Positions 25,659-33,652 of a DNA stretch of 64,000 nucleotides are shown here, piece after piece. Below the pieces are notes generated by a model, which worked only from the letters and a program-made list of their open reading frames with translations, made no database searches and was not told where the DNA came from. The DNA is from Streptomyces sp. NBC_01341 (lineage in GTDB: Bacteria > Actinomycetota > Actinomycetes > Streptomycetales > Streptomycetaceae), in NCBI RefSeq assembly GCF_035946055.1, contig NZ_CP108364.1, forward strand, positions 4,030,001-4,094,000, given 5' to 3'. Positions within the stretch are counted from its first letter, which is position 1; every line of letters starts with the position of its first letter. Position numbers and translations under genes: made by a program.

Positions 25659-26108
25659 ATGCCAACCGTTGAACTCCGCTTCAGCGCTCAGCCCGAACAC
25701 GTCAGGACGGCTCGCCTTGTTGCGGCCGCCGTGGCACGTAGGGCAGGCGTCGACGAGGCGGTGCTCGACGAGGTCAGACTGGCCGTCGGTGAGGCGTGCA
25801 GTCGCGCTGTCGGCCTCCACCGAAGTCATGACATCACTGCTCCGGTGACGGTCATCCTGACGGAGGAGGAGAAAGCGTTCTCCATCGAGGTCGGCGACGG
25901 GCTGCCCAGCTCGGGCGGTGCAGCCACGGCCCCAGGTGCTTCCAGTGGTGGCGGCCCCGATGATCCGGAGGTCGACGCCGACAGCGAGGACGAGATGGGC
26001 CTTGCCGTCATCAGCGGGCTGGTCGACGACATGGAGGTCCTCTCGGGCGAGGACGGCGGCGTGATCCGCATGACATGGCCGACCACTCCCGCCACAGTTC
26101 TTCCCTGA
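25659..26108 (+). CDS. Anti-sigma factor, HATPase type (ApgA-like)
   Basis: A 149-residue SpoIIAB/RsbW-like protein directly downstream of bldG, the position of the anti-sigma factor called orf3/ApgA in S. coelicolor and reported to bind BldG. The histidine-kinase-like ATPase fold is visible, but the N-box reads AVGEACSRAVGLH, with Arg where kinases of this family have Asn (typically E-x-x-T-N-A). The G1 region reads VGDGLPSSGG, followed by an acidic, low-complexity insert (DDPEVDADSEDEMG) before GLAVISGLVDDMEV. Nucleotide binding may be weak or absent. ATG at 25659 follows GAGGGGG. It is probably co-transcribed with bldG. Confidence 0.85.
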   Translation: MPTVELRFSAQPEHVRTARLVAAAVARRAGVDEAVLDEVRLAVGEACSRAVGLHRSHDITAPVTVILTEEEKAFSIEVGDGLPSSGGAATAPGASSGGGPDDPEVDADSEDEMGLAVISGLVDDMEVLSGEDGGVIRMTWPTTPATVLP

Positions 26109-26840
26109 GCCTCCGTTTTCTCAGCCGAACGGCCTCTGACCGAAGCCGGGGCCCGACCTCGGGGTCTTGCCTTCCAGTGCTTTCTTCGCCCGCGCTGGTA
26201 GCGAAGCCGGGGCAGCATTTTGGTTCCCTTGGCTCCTCTTGGCCGAAAGCCGGGTAGACCTGAGCAGCGCCCGGGCCGCCTCCTCCGGAGCCTCCCGTGC
26301 CCCTGCCCCGTACACGCCTCGGCCGGGAGCCCCGTCTGCGCGATGTCGCGGCATCGAGCCACGAGACGTCCGTCGCCCGGAGTGCTCACCTGCATCGGAG
26401 CGTGGGCTGTCTCTGGGCTCCGTATCGCGAGACCTCGTACCGCGAGACCGTGGATTGCGTCCGGCGTGTTGCGGTCCATCCACCTTGCGCGGCCACGCGC
26501 GGTCACCCCACAGGGGCTGCCGTTCCCGATCGCGCGGCCACTCGGTTGGTGCGGCCATCCCGATCGCGTGGCCACCCCCGTCGGCGCAAACACCCAGCTG
26601 CCTGGACCGTCCGCTCCTTGAGTCCAGCCCGCCGCTGTGCGGTGATCCGAGGACCGCGTGGCCTCGGCTTGTGCGACGCGCACCTCCCCGATGCTGCAGA
26701 CGCGATGCCTGCGGCGTACTCCCGTGCCACTGCGGTACGGCTCTCCGCCGTGCGGCGGACTGGAGCCTCCCACGCAGCCGTCTGCCCGGGATCAGGACGT
26801 TGCACATGGTCCGGTCGGGTCCGGGCGGGAGGATATGGGG
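26109..26840. other. Long intergenic region with degenerate repeats, no gene supported
   Basis: About 730 bases without a convincing gene. Several overlapping open frames exist on both strands (the longest covers 26121-26906 on the minus strand), but they are rich in Arg, Pro and Ser, lack domains, and overlap the NUDIX gene. The DNA has short degenerate repeats: CGCGAGACC-like words near 26420-26455, and CGATCGCG(C/T)GGCCAC near 26528 and 26564. Similar words form the tandem array on the far side of the NUDIX gene. It probably carries the NUDIX promoter; none is recognisable. Confidence 0.45.
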
Positions 26841-27308
26841 ATGAGTTTTCGGTTGGCGGCGTATGCCGTGTGCATCGAGGACGGGCGGGTGCTGCTCGCC
26901 CGTCACGTGTCACCGGTGGGCGAAAGCACCTGGACTCTTCCGGGCGGCCGGGTCGAGCACGGCGAAGATCCGTTCGATGCGGTGATCCGGGAGGTCGCCG
27001 AGGAGACAGGCTTCAGCGCGGCGGCGGATCGGCTGCTGGGCGTGGACTCCCGGGTCATCCCAGCGGCCGAAGCGCGTGCGGGGGTCGAGCATCAGAATGT
27101 CGGCGTCTTCTACCGCGTTCACATCACCGGTGGCCGGCTTCGACCTGAGCCGAACGGCGAGATCGCCGAGTCGGTATGGACGAAGATCGCCGACGTCACC
27201 GCTCTGCGCCGGTCGTCGCTGGTCGACACCGGCCTCTCCCTGGCCGAGGCTCTTCCGGCAACCGGCCACGTCGATCCTGTCCCGGTCGGTGGCCTGATCC
27301 GGCACTAG
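26841..27308 (+). CDS. NUDIX hydrolase, MutT-like
   Basis: A 155-residue single-domain Nudix protein. The box reads GGRVEHGEDPFDAVIREVAEETGF with all catalytic Glu residues, and the preceding STWTLPGG strand is typical of MutT-type enzymes. The substrate could be an oxidised nucleotide or another nucleoside diphosphate derivative; sequence does not decide. ATG at 26841 is chosen because GGGAGG lies eight bases upstream; ATG at 26835 is in frame but closer to that site. The gene is flanked on both sides by repeat-containing non-coding DNA and stands alone between the bldG pair and hppA. Confidence 0.88.
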   Translation: MSFRLAAYAVCIEDGRVLLARHVSPVGESTWTLPGGRVEHGEDPFDAVIREVAEETGFSAAADRLLGVDSRVIPAAEARAGVEHQNVGVFYRVHITGGRLRPEPNGEIAESVWTKIADVTALRRSSLVDTGLSLAEALPATGHVDPVPVGGLIRH

Positions 27309-27401
27309 GCATGGCTCGCGCCTGCCTGGCCTGACTCGCCTCGGCGACGCTCGAGAAAGGCCCGTCCCGTCCGCCCGTCCCGCCCGGCCTGCGGCATTAA
27401 T

Positions 27402-27573
27402 CCACGGAACCGGAGCCACGAGACCGGCGAGACGGACCGGAGTCACGGAACCGGAGCCACGAGACCGAAGCCGCGAGACCGGCGAGACGGACCGGAGCCA
27501 CGGAACCGGAGCCACGAGACCGAAGCCGCGAGACCGGCGAGACGGACCGGAGCCACGGAACCGGAGCCACGGA
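27402..27573. repeat. 55-bp tandem repeat (minisatellite-like)
   Basis: A 55-base unit beginning GGCGAGACGGACCGGAG occurs at 27426-27480 and 27481-27535, differing by one base (T/C at 27443). It is followed by a 38-base partial copy to 27573 and preceded by a 24-base partial copy from 27402. The unit itself is built from repeats of GGAGCCACGGAACC and CGAGACCG. The period is not a multiple of three, arguing against coding. It lies between the NUDIX gene and hppA. Confidence 0.85.
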
Positions 27574-27824
27574 ACAGCCGTTGGCCGGAGACCATGAATC
27601 AACCCCCCTGAACAGGGAAACTCTCCGCTTTTCTTGATCGGTGATCTCCGGAAATTTGCAGCCGTCACGCCCTCGTCCCATTACTGCGTTCGAGTTCTTT
27701 CCGGGAGGAGATCATTTGTCATTGGGTGGACGAAAGTCGATTTCATTGACCACCCACTGTTTTGATCAGCCTCAGCTCCCTACAATCCGTCCACGTCTTG
27801 AGCGCTGAGCGTCAAGGAGGACGT

Positions 27825-30278
27825 ATGGCGGAGTTCTTCAACACCCCAATGGCAGAACTGACGCACGTTTCCGTACCTTCCAGCCGGCCCACCTCACTCG
27901 CCGCAGCGGTGCTGACCCAGGACAACCGGCTGATCGTCGTGGTCATCGCGGTGGTGGCACTCGCCGCGCTGGTCGTCGCCCAGCTGCTCGTACGCCAGGT
28001 CCTGGCAGCCGGTGAGGGCACCGAACGCATGAAAGAGATCGCGGCAGCCGTCCAGGAGGGCGCCAACGCCTATCTGGCCCGGCAACTGCGAACGGTCGGT
28101 GTCTTCGCCGTCGTCGTGTTCTTCCTGCTCATGCTGCTCCCGGCCGACAACTGGTCGCAGCGTGTGGGGCGCTCACTGTTCTTCCTGGTGGGTGCGCTCT
28201 TTTCGGCGGCCACCGGATACATCGGCATGCGACTCGCCGTCCGCAGCAATGTGCGCGTGGCCGCCGCCGCGCGTGAGGCGACTCCCGCCGAAGGAGAACC
28301 GGAGAAAGATCTGACCACCGTTTCGCACAAGGCGATGAAGATCGCTTTCCGTACGGGTGGCGTGGTCGGAATGATCACGGTGGGTCTCGGTCTGCTGGGC
28401 GCCTCCTGCGTGGTCCTCGTGTACGCCGCCGACGCGCCCAAGGTGCTGGAAGGGTTCGGCCTCGGTGCCGCGCTGATCGCTATGTTCATGAGGGTCGGGG
28501 GCGGAATCTTCACCAAGGCAGCCGATGTCGGTGCCGACCTCGTGGGCAAGGTGGAGCAGGGCATCCCCGAGGACGATCCGCGCAACGCCGCCACCATCGC
28601 CGACAACGTGGGCGACAACGTCGGGGACTGTGCCGGCATGGCGGCCGACCTCTTCGAGTCGTACGCCGTCACGCTCGTCGCCGCGCTCATCCTGGGCAAG
28701 GCGGCCTTCGGGGACGCGGGGCTCGCCTTTCCGCTGATCGTTCCGGCGATCGGTGTGGTCACCGCGATGGTCGGGATCTTCGCTGTGGCCCCCAGGCGGG
28801 CGGACCGCAGTGGGATGAGTGCCATCAACCGCGGGTTCTTCGTCTCCGCCGTGATCTCCCTGGTCCTGGTGGCCGTGGCGGCCTTCGTCTACCTGCCGTC
28901 CTCGTACTCCGGCCTCGCCGGGGTCACCGACACCGCCATCACCTCGCACGGCGGTGACCCGCGAGTCTTCGCCCTCGTCGCCGTGACCATCGGGATCGTG
29001 CTCGCCGCCCTGATCCAGCAGCTGACCGGCTACTTCACCGAGACCAGTCGGCGCCCTGTCCGGGACATCGGGAAATCCTCGCTGACCGGTCCGGCGACCG
29101 TCATTCTGGCCGGCATCTCCATCGGCCTGGAGTCCGCCGTCTACACCGCGCTCCTGATCGGTCTCGGGGTCTACGGGGCGTTCCTGCTCGGAGGCACGTC
29201 GATCATGCTGGCGCTCTTCGCGGTGGCCCTGGCCGGTACCGGTCTGCTCACCACCGTGGGCGTCATCGTCGCGATGGACACCTTCGGCCCGGTCTCGGAC
29301 AACGCCCAGGGCATCGCCGAGATGTCGGGAGACGTCACGGGCGCGGGTGCCCAGGTACTGACCGACCTCGACGCCGTGGGCAACACGACCAAGGCGATCA
29401 CCAAGGGCATCGCCATCGCCACGGCCGTCCTGGCGGCTGCGGCGCTCTTCGGCTCCTACCGGGACGCCATCGCGACGGCGGTCGACGACGTGGGTGCCCG
29501 GGCCGGTGAACTCGGGCTGAGTCTGGACATCTCGCAGCCGAACAACCTGGTCGGCCTGATCCTGGGTGCCGCAGTCGTCTTCCTCTTCTCCGGCCTGGCC
29601 ATCAACGCGGTCTCCCGCTCTGCCGGAGCCGTGGTCTACGAGGTGCGGCGGCAGTTCCGTGAGCACCCGGGAATCATGAATTTCACGGAGAAGCCGGAGT
29701 ACGGCCGGGTGGTCGACATCTGCACCAAGGACGCGCTGCGTGAGCTGGCCACGCCCGGTCTCCTCGCCGTTCTGGCTCCCATCGCGGTGGGGTTCACGCT
29801 GGGCGTGGGCGCTCTCGGCTCGTACCTCGCGGGGGCGATCGCCACGGGCACGCTCATGGCCGTCTTCCTCGCCAACTCCGGTGGGGCCTGGGACAACGCG
29901 AAGAAGCTCGTGGAGGACGGTCACCACGGCGGCAAGGGCAGTGAGGCCCACGCGGCGACGGTCATCGGGGACACGGTCGGCGACCCGTTCAAGGACACGG
30001 CCGGCCCGGCCATCAATCCGCTTCTCAAGGTGATGAACCTCGTCGCACTGCTCATCGCCCCTGCGGTGGTGCAGTTCAGTTACGGCGATGACGCGAGCCC
30101 CTGGATCCGGGCTCTCGTGGCCGTCATTGCGATCGCCGTGATCGTCGGCGCGGTCTACGTCTCCAAGCGGCGGGGCATCACGGTGGGAGACGACGATGCT
30201 TCCGGCGGGAACGGCGGGAACGGCGGGAACGGCGGGGAGGGTCCGGTCAAGTCCACCGATCCTGCCGCCGTTTCATGA
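27825..30278 (+). CDS. hppA: Membrane-bound H+-translocating pyrophosphatase, K+-independent type
   Basis: Integral membrane pyrophosphatase of 817 residues with about 16 hydrophobic segments. It couples pyrophosphate hydrolysis to proton pumping. The catalytic loop motif is DVGADLVGKVEQGIPEDDPRN (about residue 233 on), followed by NVGDNVGDCAGMAADLFESY. The potassium switch reads GNTTKAITKG, with Lys523 and Thr526, the combination of K+-independent enzymes (K+-dependent ones carry Ala/Gly). ATG at 27825 follows AAGGAGG. A TACAAT hexamer at 27781 could be a -10 box, but I see no well-spaced -35. The tail has three NGG repeats. Two terminator hairpins follow. Confidence 0.96.
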   Translation: MAEFFNTPMAELTHVSVPSSRPTSLAAAVLTQDNRLIVVVIAVVALAALVVAQLLVRQVLAAGEGTERMKEIAAAVQEGANAYLARQLRTVGVFAVVVFFLLMLLPADNWSQRVGRSLFFLVGALFSAATGYIGMRLAVRSNVRVAAAAREATPAEGEPEKDLTTVSHKAMKIAFRTGGVVGMITVGLGLLGASCVVLVYAADAPKVLEGFGLGAALIAMFMRVGGGIFTKAADVGADLVGKVEQGIPEDDPRNAATIADNVGDNVGDCAGMAADLFESYAVTLVAALILGKAAFGDAGLAFPLIVPAIGVVTAMVGIFAVAPRRADRSGMSAINRGFFVSAVISLVLVAVAAFVYLPSSYSGLAGVTDTAITSHGGDPRVFALVAVTIGIVLAALIQQLTGYFTETSRRPVRDIGKSSLTGPATVILAGISIGLESAVYTALLIGLGVYGAFLLGGTSIMLALFAVALAGTGLLTTVGVIVAMDTFGPVSDNAQGIAEMSGDVTGAGAQVLTDLDAVGNTTKAITKGIAIATAVLAAAALFGSYRDAIATAVDDVGARAGELGLSLDISQPNNLVGLILGAAVVFLFSGLAINAVSRSAGAVVYEVRRQFREHPGIMNFTEKPEYGRVVDICTKDALRELATPGLLAVLAPIAVGFTLGVGALGSYLAGAIATGTLMAVFLANSGGAWDNAKKLVEDGHHGGKGSEAHAATVIGDTVGDPFKDTAGPAINPLLKVMNLVALLIAPAVVQFSYGDDASPWIRALVAVIAIAVIVGAVYVSKRRGITVGDDDASGGNGGNGGNGGEGPVKSTDPAAVS

Positions 30279-30304
30279 GATTCGGGCCTCCCTCCAGGGG
30301 AAAT

Positions 30305-30363
30305 CCCTGAGTGTCACCAACTCAGGGGTACGGCGGACGACATGAACTGACGTGTCGTCCGCC
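30305..30363 (+). terminator. Tandem hairpin terminators after hppA
   Basis: Hairpin 1 has 8-bp arms CCCTGAGT (30305-30312) and ACTCAGGG (30320-30327). Hairpin 2 has perfect 11-bp arms GGCGGACGACA (30332-30342) and TGTCGTCCGCC (30353-30363). Two consecutive hairpins suggest hppA transcription is tightly isolated from the lipoprotein gene. Confidence 0.75.
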
Positions 30364-30560
30364 GTCCTCGTATGCGGTGGTTGCCGTTACCTCTGGAGCG
30401 GATACGGGCGCATGTCCGACTCGGCGGGTGAGTTGTGTTTCCCTCATTTCCCTTGGTGCAAATGGCTGCAAAAGAATGCATATCGGACGCCGGGCGCCTG
30501 AATGTCGCCCACTTGGCGTGTAAGTTCCGGGGCCGAGAGCCTTGGAAGGGATCCAAACCG

Positions 30561-31193
30561 GTGAACAAGAAGCTTGCAGCCGCACTGTCCGGCAGTGCGG
30601 TACTCGTACTGGCACTGTCGGGTTGCAGCGACGACAGCGACAACAAGGTGAACGACTGGGCGAAGAAGGTCTGCGACCAGGTCCAGCCGCAGCTCCAGAA
30701 GATCGCCAACGCCAATGCGGCGATCCAGCAGCAGACGGCCGACAACAGCAAGCCCGTCGATGTCCAGAAGACGGACTCGGCCGCCTTCCAGCAGATCTCG
30801 CAGGCGTACAAGGCACTGGGTTCAGCAGTTGAGTCGGCGGGTGCGCCGCCCGTGGACGGCGGCGAGACCACGCAGAAGGAGGCCGTGAAGGAACTCAACG
30901 CCTCCTCCGTGGCCTACGCGAACCTGAAGACGAAGGTCGACGCGCTCGACACGAAGGACCAGGCGAAGTTCGCCGACGGTCTGAAGGGCATCGCCGACGA
31001 GCTGAACAAGATCAGCACCAACGGCGACCAGGCGCTGAACAAGCTGCAGTCCGGCGAGGTCGGGTCCGCGATGGCGAAGCAGAAGGGATGCCAGAAGCCG
31101 ACGGCCTCCGCGCCGCCCGCTGCGGCGCCGTCCGCTCCCGCTCCCGCGTCGAAGCCCGCGTCGCCCTCGGCTTCGGCGACCGCGAAGGCCTGA
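30561..31193 (+). CDS. Small secreted lipoprotein
   Basis: A 210-residue predicted lipoprotein. The signal VNKKLAAALSGSAVLVLALSGC ends in a lipobox with Cys22. The exported part is mainly helical (for example VCDQVQPQLQKIANANAAIQQQ and FADGLKGIADELNKI) with two further Cys (VCDQ and KGCQK) that could form a disulfide. The tail is rich in Pro, Ala and Ser (about the last 35 residues). I do not recognise a catalytic domain. GTG at 30561 is set by GGAAGGGATC upstream. It is monocistronic between terminators. Confidence 0.82.
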   Translation: MNKKLAAALSGSAVLVLALSGCSDDSDNKVNDWAKKVCDQVQPQLQKIANANAAIQQQTADNSKPVDVQKTDSAAFQQISQAYKALGSAVESAGAPPVDGGETTQKEAVKELNASSVAYANLKTKVDALDTKDQAKFADGLKGIADELNKISTNGDQALNKLQSGEVGSAMAKQKGCQKPTASAPPAAAPSAPAPASKPASPSASATAKA

Positions 31194-31317
31194 CCGCCGC
31201 GAGGCCTGACCGCGAAGGACTGACAGGGGCGTCTCTTCGGCGGCCGCCGGCGACATCCGGGGCAGGAACGGCCGCCCTGGCCCCGCCCGGCGCATGAGCC
31301 GGGAACAGCCCGTGCAC

Positions 31318-31349
31318 CGGCCCGGTGGCCATTCGTGGCCACCGGGCCG
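31318..31349 (+). terminator. Hairpin terminator after the small lipoprotein gene
   Basis: Perfect 14-bp arms CGGCCCGGTGGCCA (31318-31331) and TGGCCACCGGGCCG (31336-31349) close a TTCG tetraloop, an exceptionally stable loop. It lies 36 bases before the methyltransferase start. Confidence 0.8.
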
Positions 31350-31384
31350 CTGCCTTTGTCGGCGGGAGCGGACACAATGGGTGG

Positions 31385-32908
31385 GTGAGTACGACCTGCC
31401 TTCCCGCATCCGACCGCGCTCCCCGGCTCCGCGAAGCCCTGATCGCCGCCGCGTTCACCGCCGACGGCCTCCTCGAACAGCTCGGCGCGCCCGCGTACGC
31501 CGCGCTGGCACGCAGTGAGACCGTCCCCGCGCTCCGGGCCACCCGTGAGGATTCGCCTCTCGACACGCTGGTGCGGCTGTTCCTCCTGCAGCGCCCCGTC
31601 CCGGTCGCAGCGGCCGCTGCCGCCCTGCCCCTCGACGAGTGCGTCGAGGACGGCTGGGTGGTCCGCGAGGGCGACCTGGTCAGGGCGACGGTCGACGTTC
31701 GCCCCTACGGCGGGCCCGAGGCCCAGGACTGGTTCATCGTCTCCGACCTGGGCTGCGCGGTCGGCGGTGCCGGGGGCATCGGCTCGCGCGAGGAAGGCGT
31801 CGTCCTGGGCGTCGGCGGGGCGTCCACCACGCTGGCCGGTATCACCGTCCGCAGGCCCGTGGCCTCCGCCCTCGACCTCGGTACGGGCTCCGGCATCCAG
31901 GCGCTGCACGCCGCCCAGCACGCCACCCGGGTCACCGCCACGGACGTCAACCCGCGCGCGCTGGACTTCACCCGTCTGACGCTCGCCCTGTCGGGCGCCG
32001 CCCCGGCCGATTTGCTGGAGGGCTCCCTCTTCGAACCGGTGGGCACGGAGACGTACGACCTGATCGTATCCAACCCGCCGTTCGTCATCTCGCCCGGCGC
32101 CCGGCTGACGTACCGCGACGGAGGCATGGGCGGCGACGACCTGTGCAGCACCCTCGTGCGGCAGGCCGGGGACCGGCTGAACGAGGGCGGTTACGCGCAG
32201 TTCCTCGCCAACTGGCAGCACGTGGACGGCGAGGAGTGGCAGGACCGGGTCCGCTCCTGGGTGCCGGCGGGCTGTGATGCCTGGATCGTGCAGCGCGACG
32301 TTCAGGACGTCACGCAGTACGCCGAACTGTGGCTGCGCGACAGCGGCGATCACCGCACCGACCCCGTCGTGTACGCCCAGCGCTACGAGTCCTGGCTGGA
32401 CGAGTTCGAGGCGCGCGGCACCAGGGCCGTGGGCTTCGGCTGGATCACGCTCCGAAAGTCGGCGTCGGCGGCTGCCGGACATCCTTCCGTCGTGGCCGAG
32501 GAGTGGCCGCACGCGGTGGAGCAGCCCCTCGGACCGGCCGTCGAGGCGCACTTCGCGCGGCAGGACTATCTCCGTGAGCACGACGACGCGGCTTTGCTCG
32601 CCGCGCACTTCACGCTGTCCGAGGAGGTCGTCCAGGAGCAGGTCGGGATGCCGGGCGCCGAGGACCCGGAGCATGTGGTGCTGCGTCAGAACCGAGGGAT
32701 GCGGCGGGCGACCAAGGTTGACGCGGTGGGCGCCGGATTCGCCGGGGTCTGCGACGGCTCGCTTCCTGCCGGCCGGATCCTCGACGCCATCGCCCAGTTG
32801 ATGGCTGAGGACCCGGTCCTGCTGCGTGACCGCACTCCGCAGGCGATCCGGCTCCTGGTCGAGGAGGGCTTCCTCGAACCGGTGCGTGACGGCGCTCCGC
32901 TGCGCTGA
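31385..32908 (+). CDS. Class I SAM-dependent methyltransferase (NPPF type)
   Basis: A 507-residue protein with a central Rossmann methyltransferase domain. Motif I is LDLGTGSGIQALHAAQ (about 160-175), the acidic loop is TATDVNPRALDFTRL, and the catalytic motif is DLIVSNPPFVIS. NPPF is typical of enzymes methylating an amide or exocyclic amine, such as HemK/PrmC or RsmC-like and TrmN6-like enzymes. The N-terminal region (about 1-130) is helical and resembles a winged-helix substrate-binding part. The C-terminal 150 residues are uncharacterised. The substrate (rRNA, tRNA or protein) is undecided. GTG at 31385 is used; an upstream ATG at 31325 lies within the terminator hairpin and is rejected. 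Confidence 0.85.
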   Translation: MSTTCLPASDRAPRLREALIAAAFTADGLLEQLGAPAYAALARSETVPALRATREDSPLDTLVRLFLLQRPVPVAAAAAALPLDECVEDGWVVREGDLVRATVDVRPYGGPEAQDWFIVSDLGCAVGGAGGIGSREEGVVLGVGGASTTLAGITVRRPVASALDLGTGSGIQALHAAQHATRVTATDVNPRALDFTRLTLALSGAAPADLLEGSLFEPVGTETYDLIVSNPPFVISPGARLTYRDGGMGGDDLCSTLVRQAGDRLNEGGYAQFLANWQHVDGEEWQDRVRSWVPAGCDAWIVQRDVQDVTQYAELWLRDSGDHRTDPVVYAQRYESWLDEFEARGTRAVGFGWITLRKSASAAAGHPSVVAEEWPHAVEQPLGPAVEAHFARQDYLREHDDAALLAAHFTLSEEVVQEQVGMPGAEDPEHVVLRQNRGMRRATKVDAVGAGFAGVCDGSLPAGRILDAIAQLMAEDPVLLRDRTPQAIRLLVEEGFLEPVRDGAPLR

Positions 32909-33175
32909 TCCGGCCGCCGTCCGGCCTGCTTGCCGGGGGGTGACCGCCGGGTTCCGCTTCAGCATGCCCGTATCCCCGTATCCCCGTACGCCTGCCGGTG
33001 TGGACGAAGCGATGCCCCCGTTTGCGTCCAGGCCGTTCCCCGGCGCGCTGCGCGGCGTTCATCCGGGGTTCGTGCCGGTGACGCCCCGGGGTGGCAGCCT
33101 CCCCTCTGCCGGGACACGCCCGTGGGCCTCGTCCGTGCGCCGGCAGCCGAGGGGACGAACGTGAGGGGTACGGAC

Positions 33176-33373
33176 ATGGAGAGCACGGCCGCGTTCTTCG
33201 CCGGTACGGCCTTCGCCCTGTTCGGCGCCGCCCTCCTCGTCTGGACGGGGGCGCGCACGGTCCAGCGCGCGCCGGTGGCGCTCGGTGTGAGCCCCGTCGC
33301 CTCCACCGCACTCGCCACGCTCTTCGGCGTACTCTTCCTCGTCCTCGGCGTGTGGTGCTTCACCCGCATCTGA
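33176..33373 (+). CDS. Small two-helix membrane protein
   Basis: A 65-residue protein with two predicted membrane helices, AAFFAGTAFALFGAALLVW and ATLFGVLFLVLGVWCF, joined by a short basic loop. ATG at 33176 has GAGGGG seven bases upstream; GTG at 33161, five codons earlier with GAGGGG upstream, is possible. Function is unknown. It sits about 280 bases upstream of topA on the same strand, and small membrane proteins of this kind occur in other Streptomyces at this position. Confidence 0.65.
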   Translation: MESTAAFFAGTAFALFGAALLVWTGARTVQRAPVALGVSPVASTALATLFGVLFLVLGVWCFTRI

Positions 33374-33652
33374 TCCACTTCGCCGACCGGTCCGGCCACC
33401 CGCCGGGAACCCCCTGGGCGCACTCCACGGCAGTGGCCCGAAAGCCGCAGGCGACAGCATCGCGAAGAGCGGACCGGGCGGTCCGGGCGGCAGGAATGGC
33501 GGAAGTCGGGTTACCGTTCGAGTGGCCGTTGCGGGCTTTTGCCGTTTGACACGGGGGCGGGTTGTACCGTCACACTCCGCAGCGACAGCACCGCTGGCAG
33601 CGCAGAGCGCTGCTCGGATGCCCACGAGTGCCGACCGGAGAGAAGAGCGAAG

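Noticed and set aside
26121..26906. 261-codon minus-strand frame upstream of the NUDIX gene
   Set aside because: It overlaps the NUDIX start, has biased composition and no homology I can recognise. The C-terminal stretch AKKALEGKTPRSGPGFG looks protein-like, so a pseudogene cannot be wholly excluded.
33546..33570. TTGACA with TACCGT as the topA promoter
   Set aside because: The spacing between the hexamers is only about 13 bases, too short for a standard promoter.
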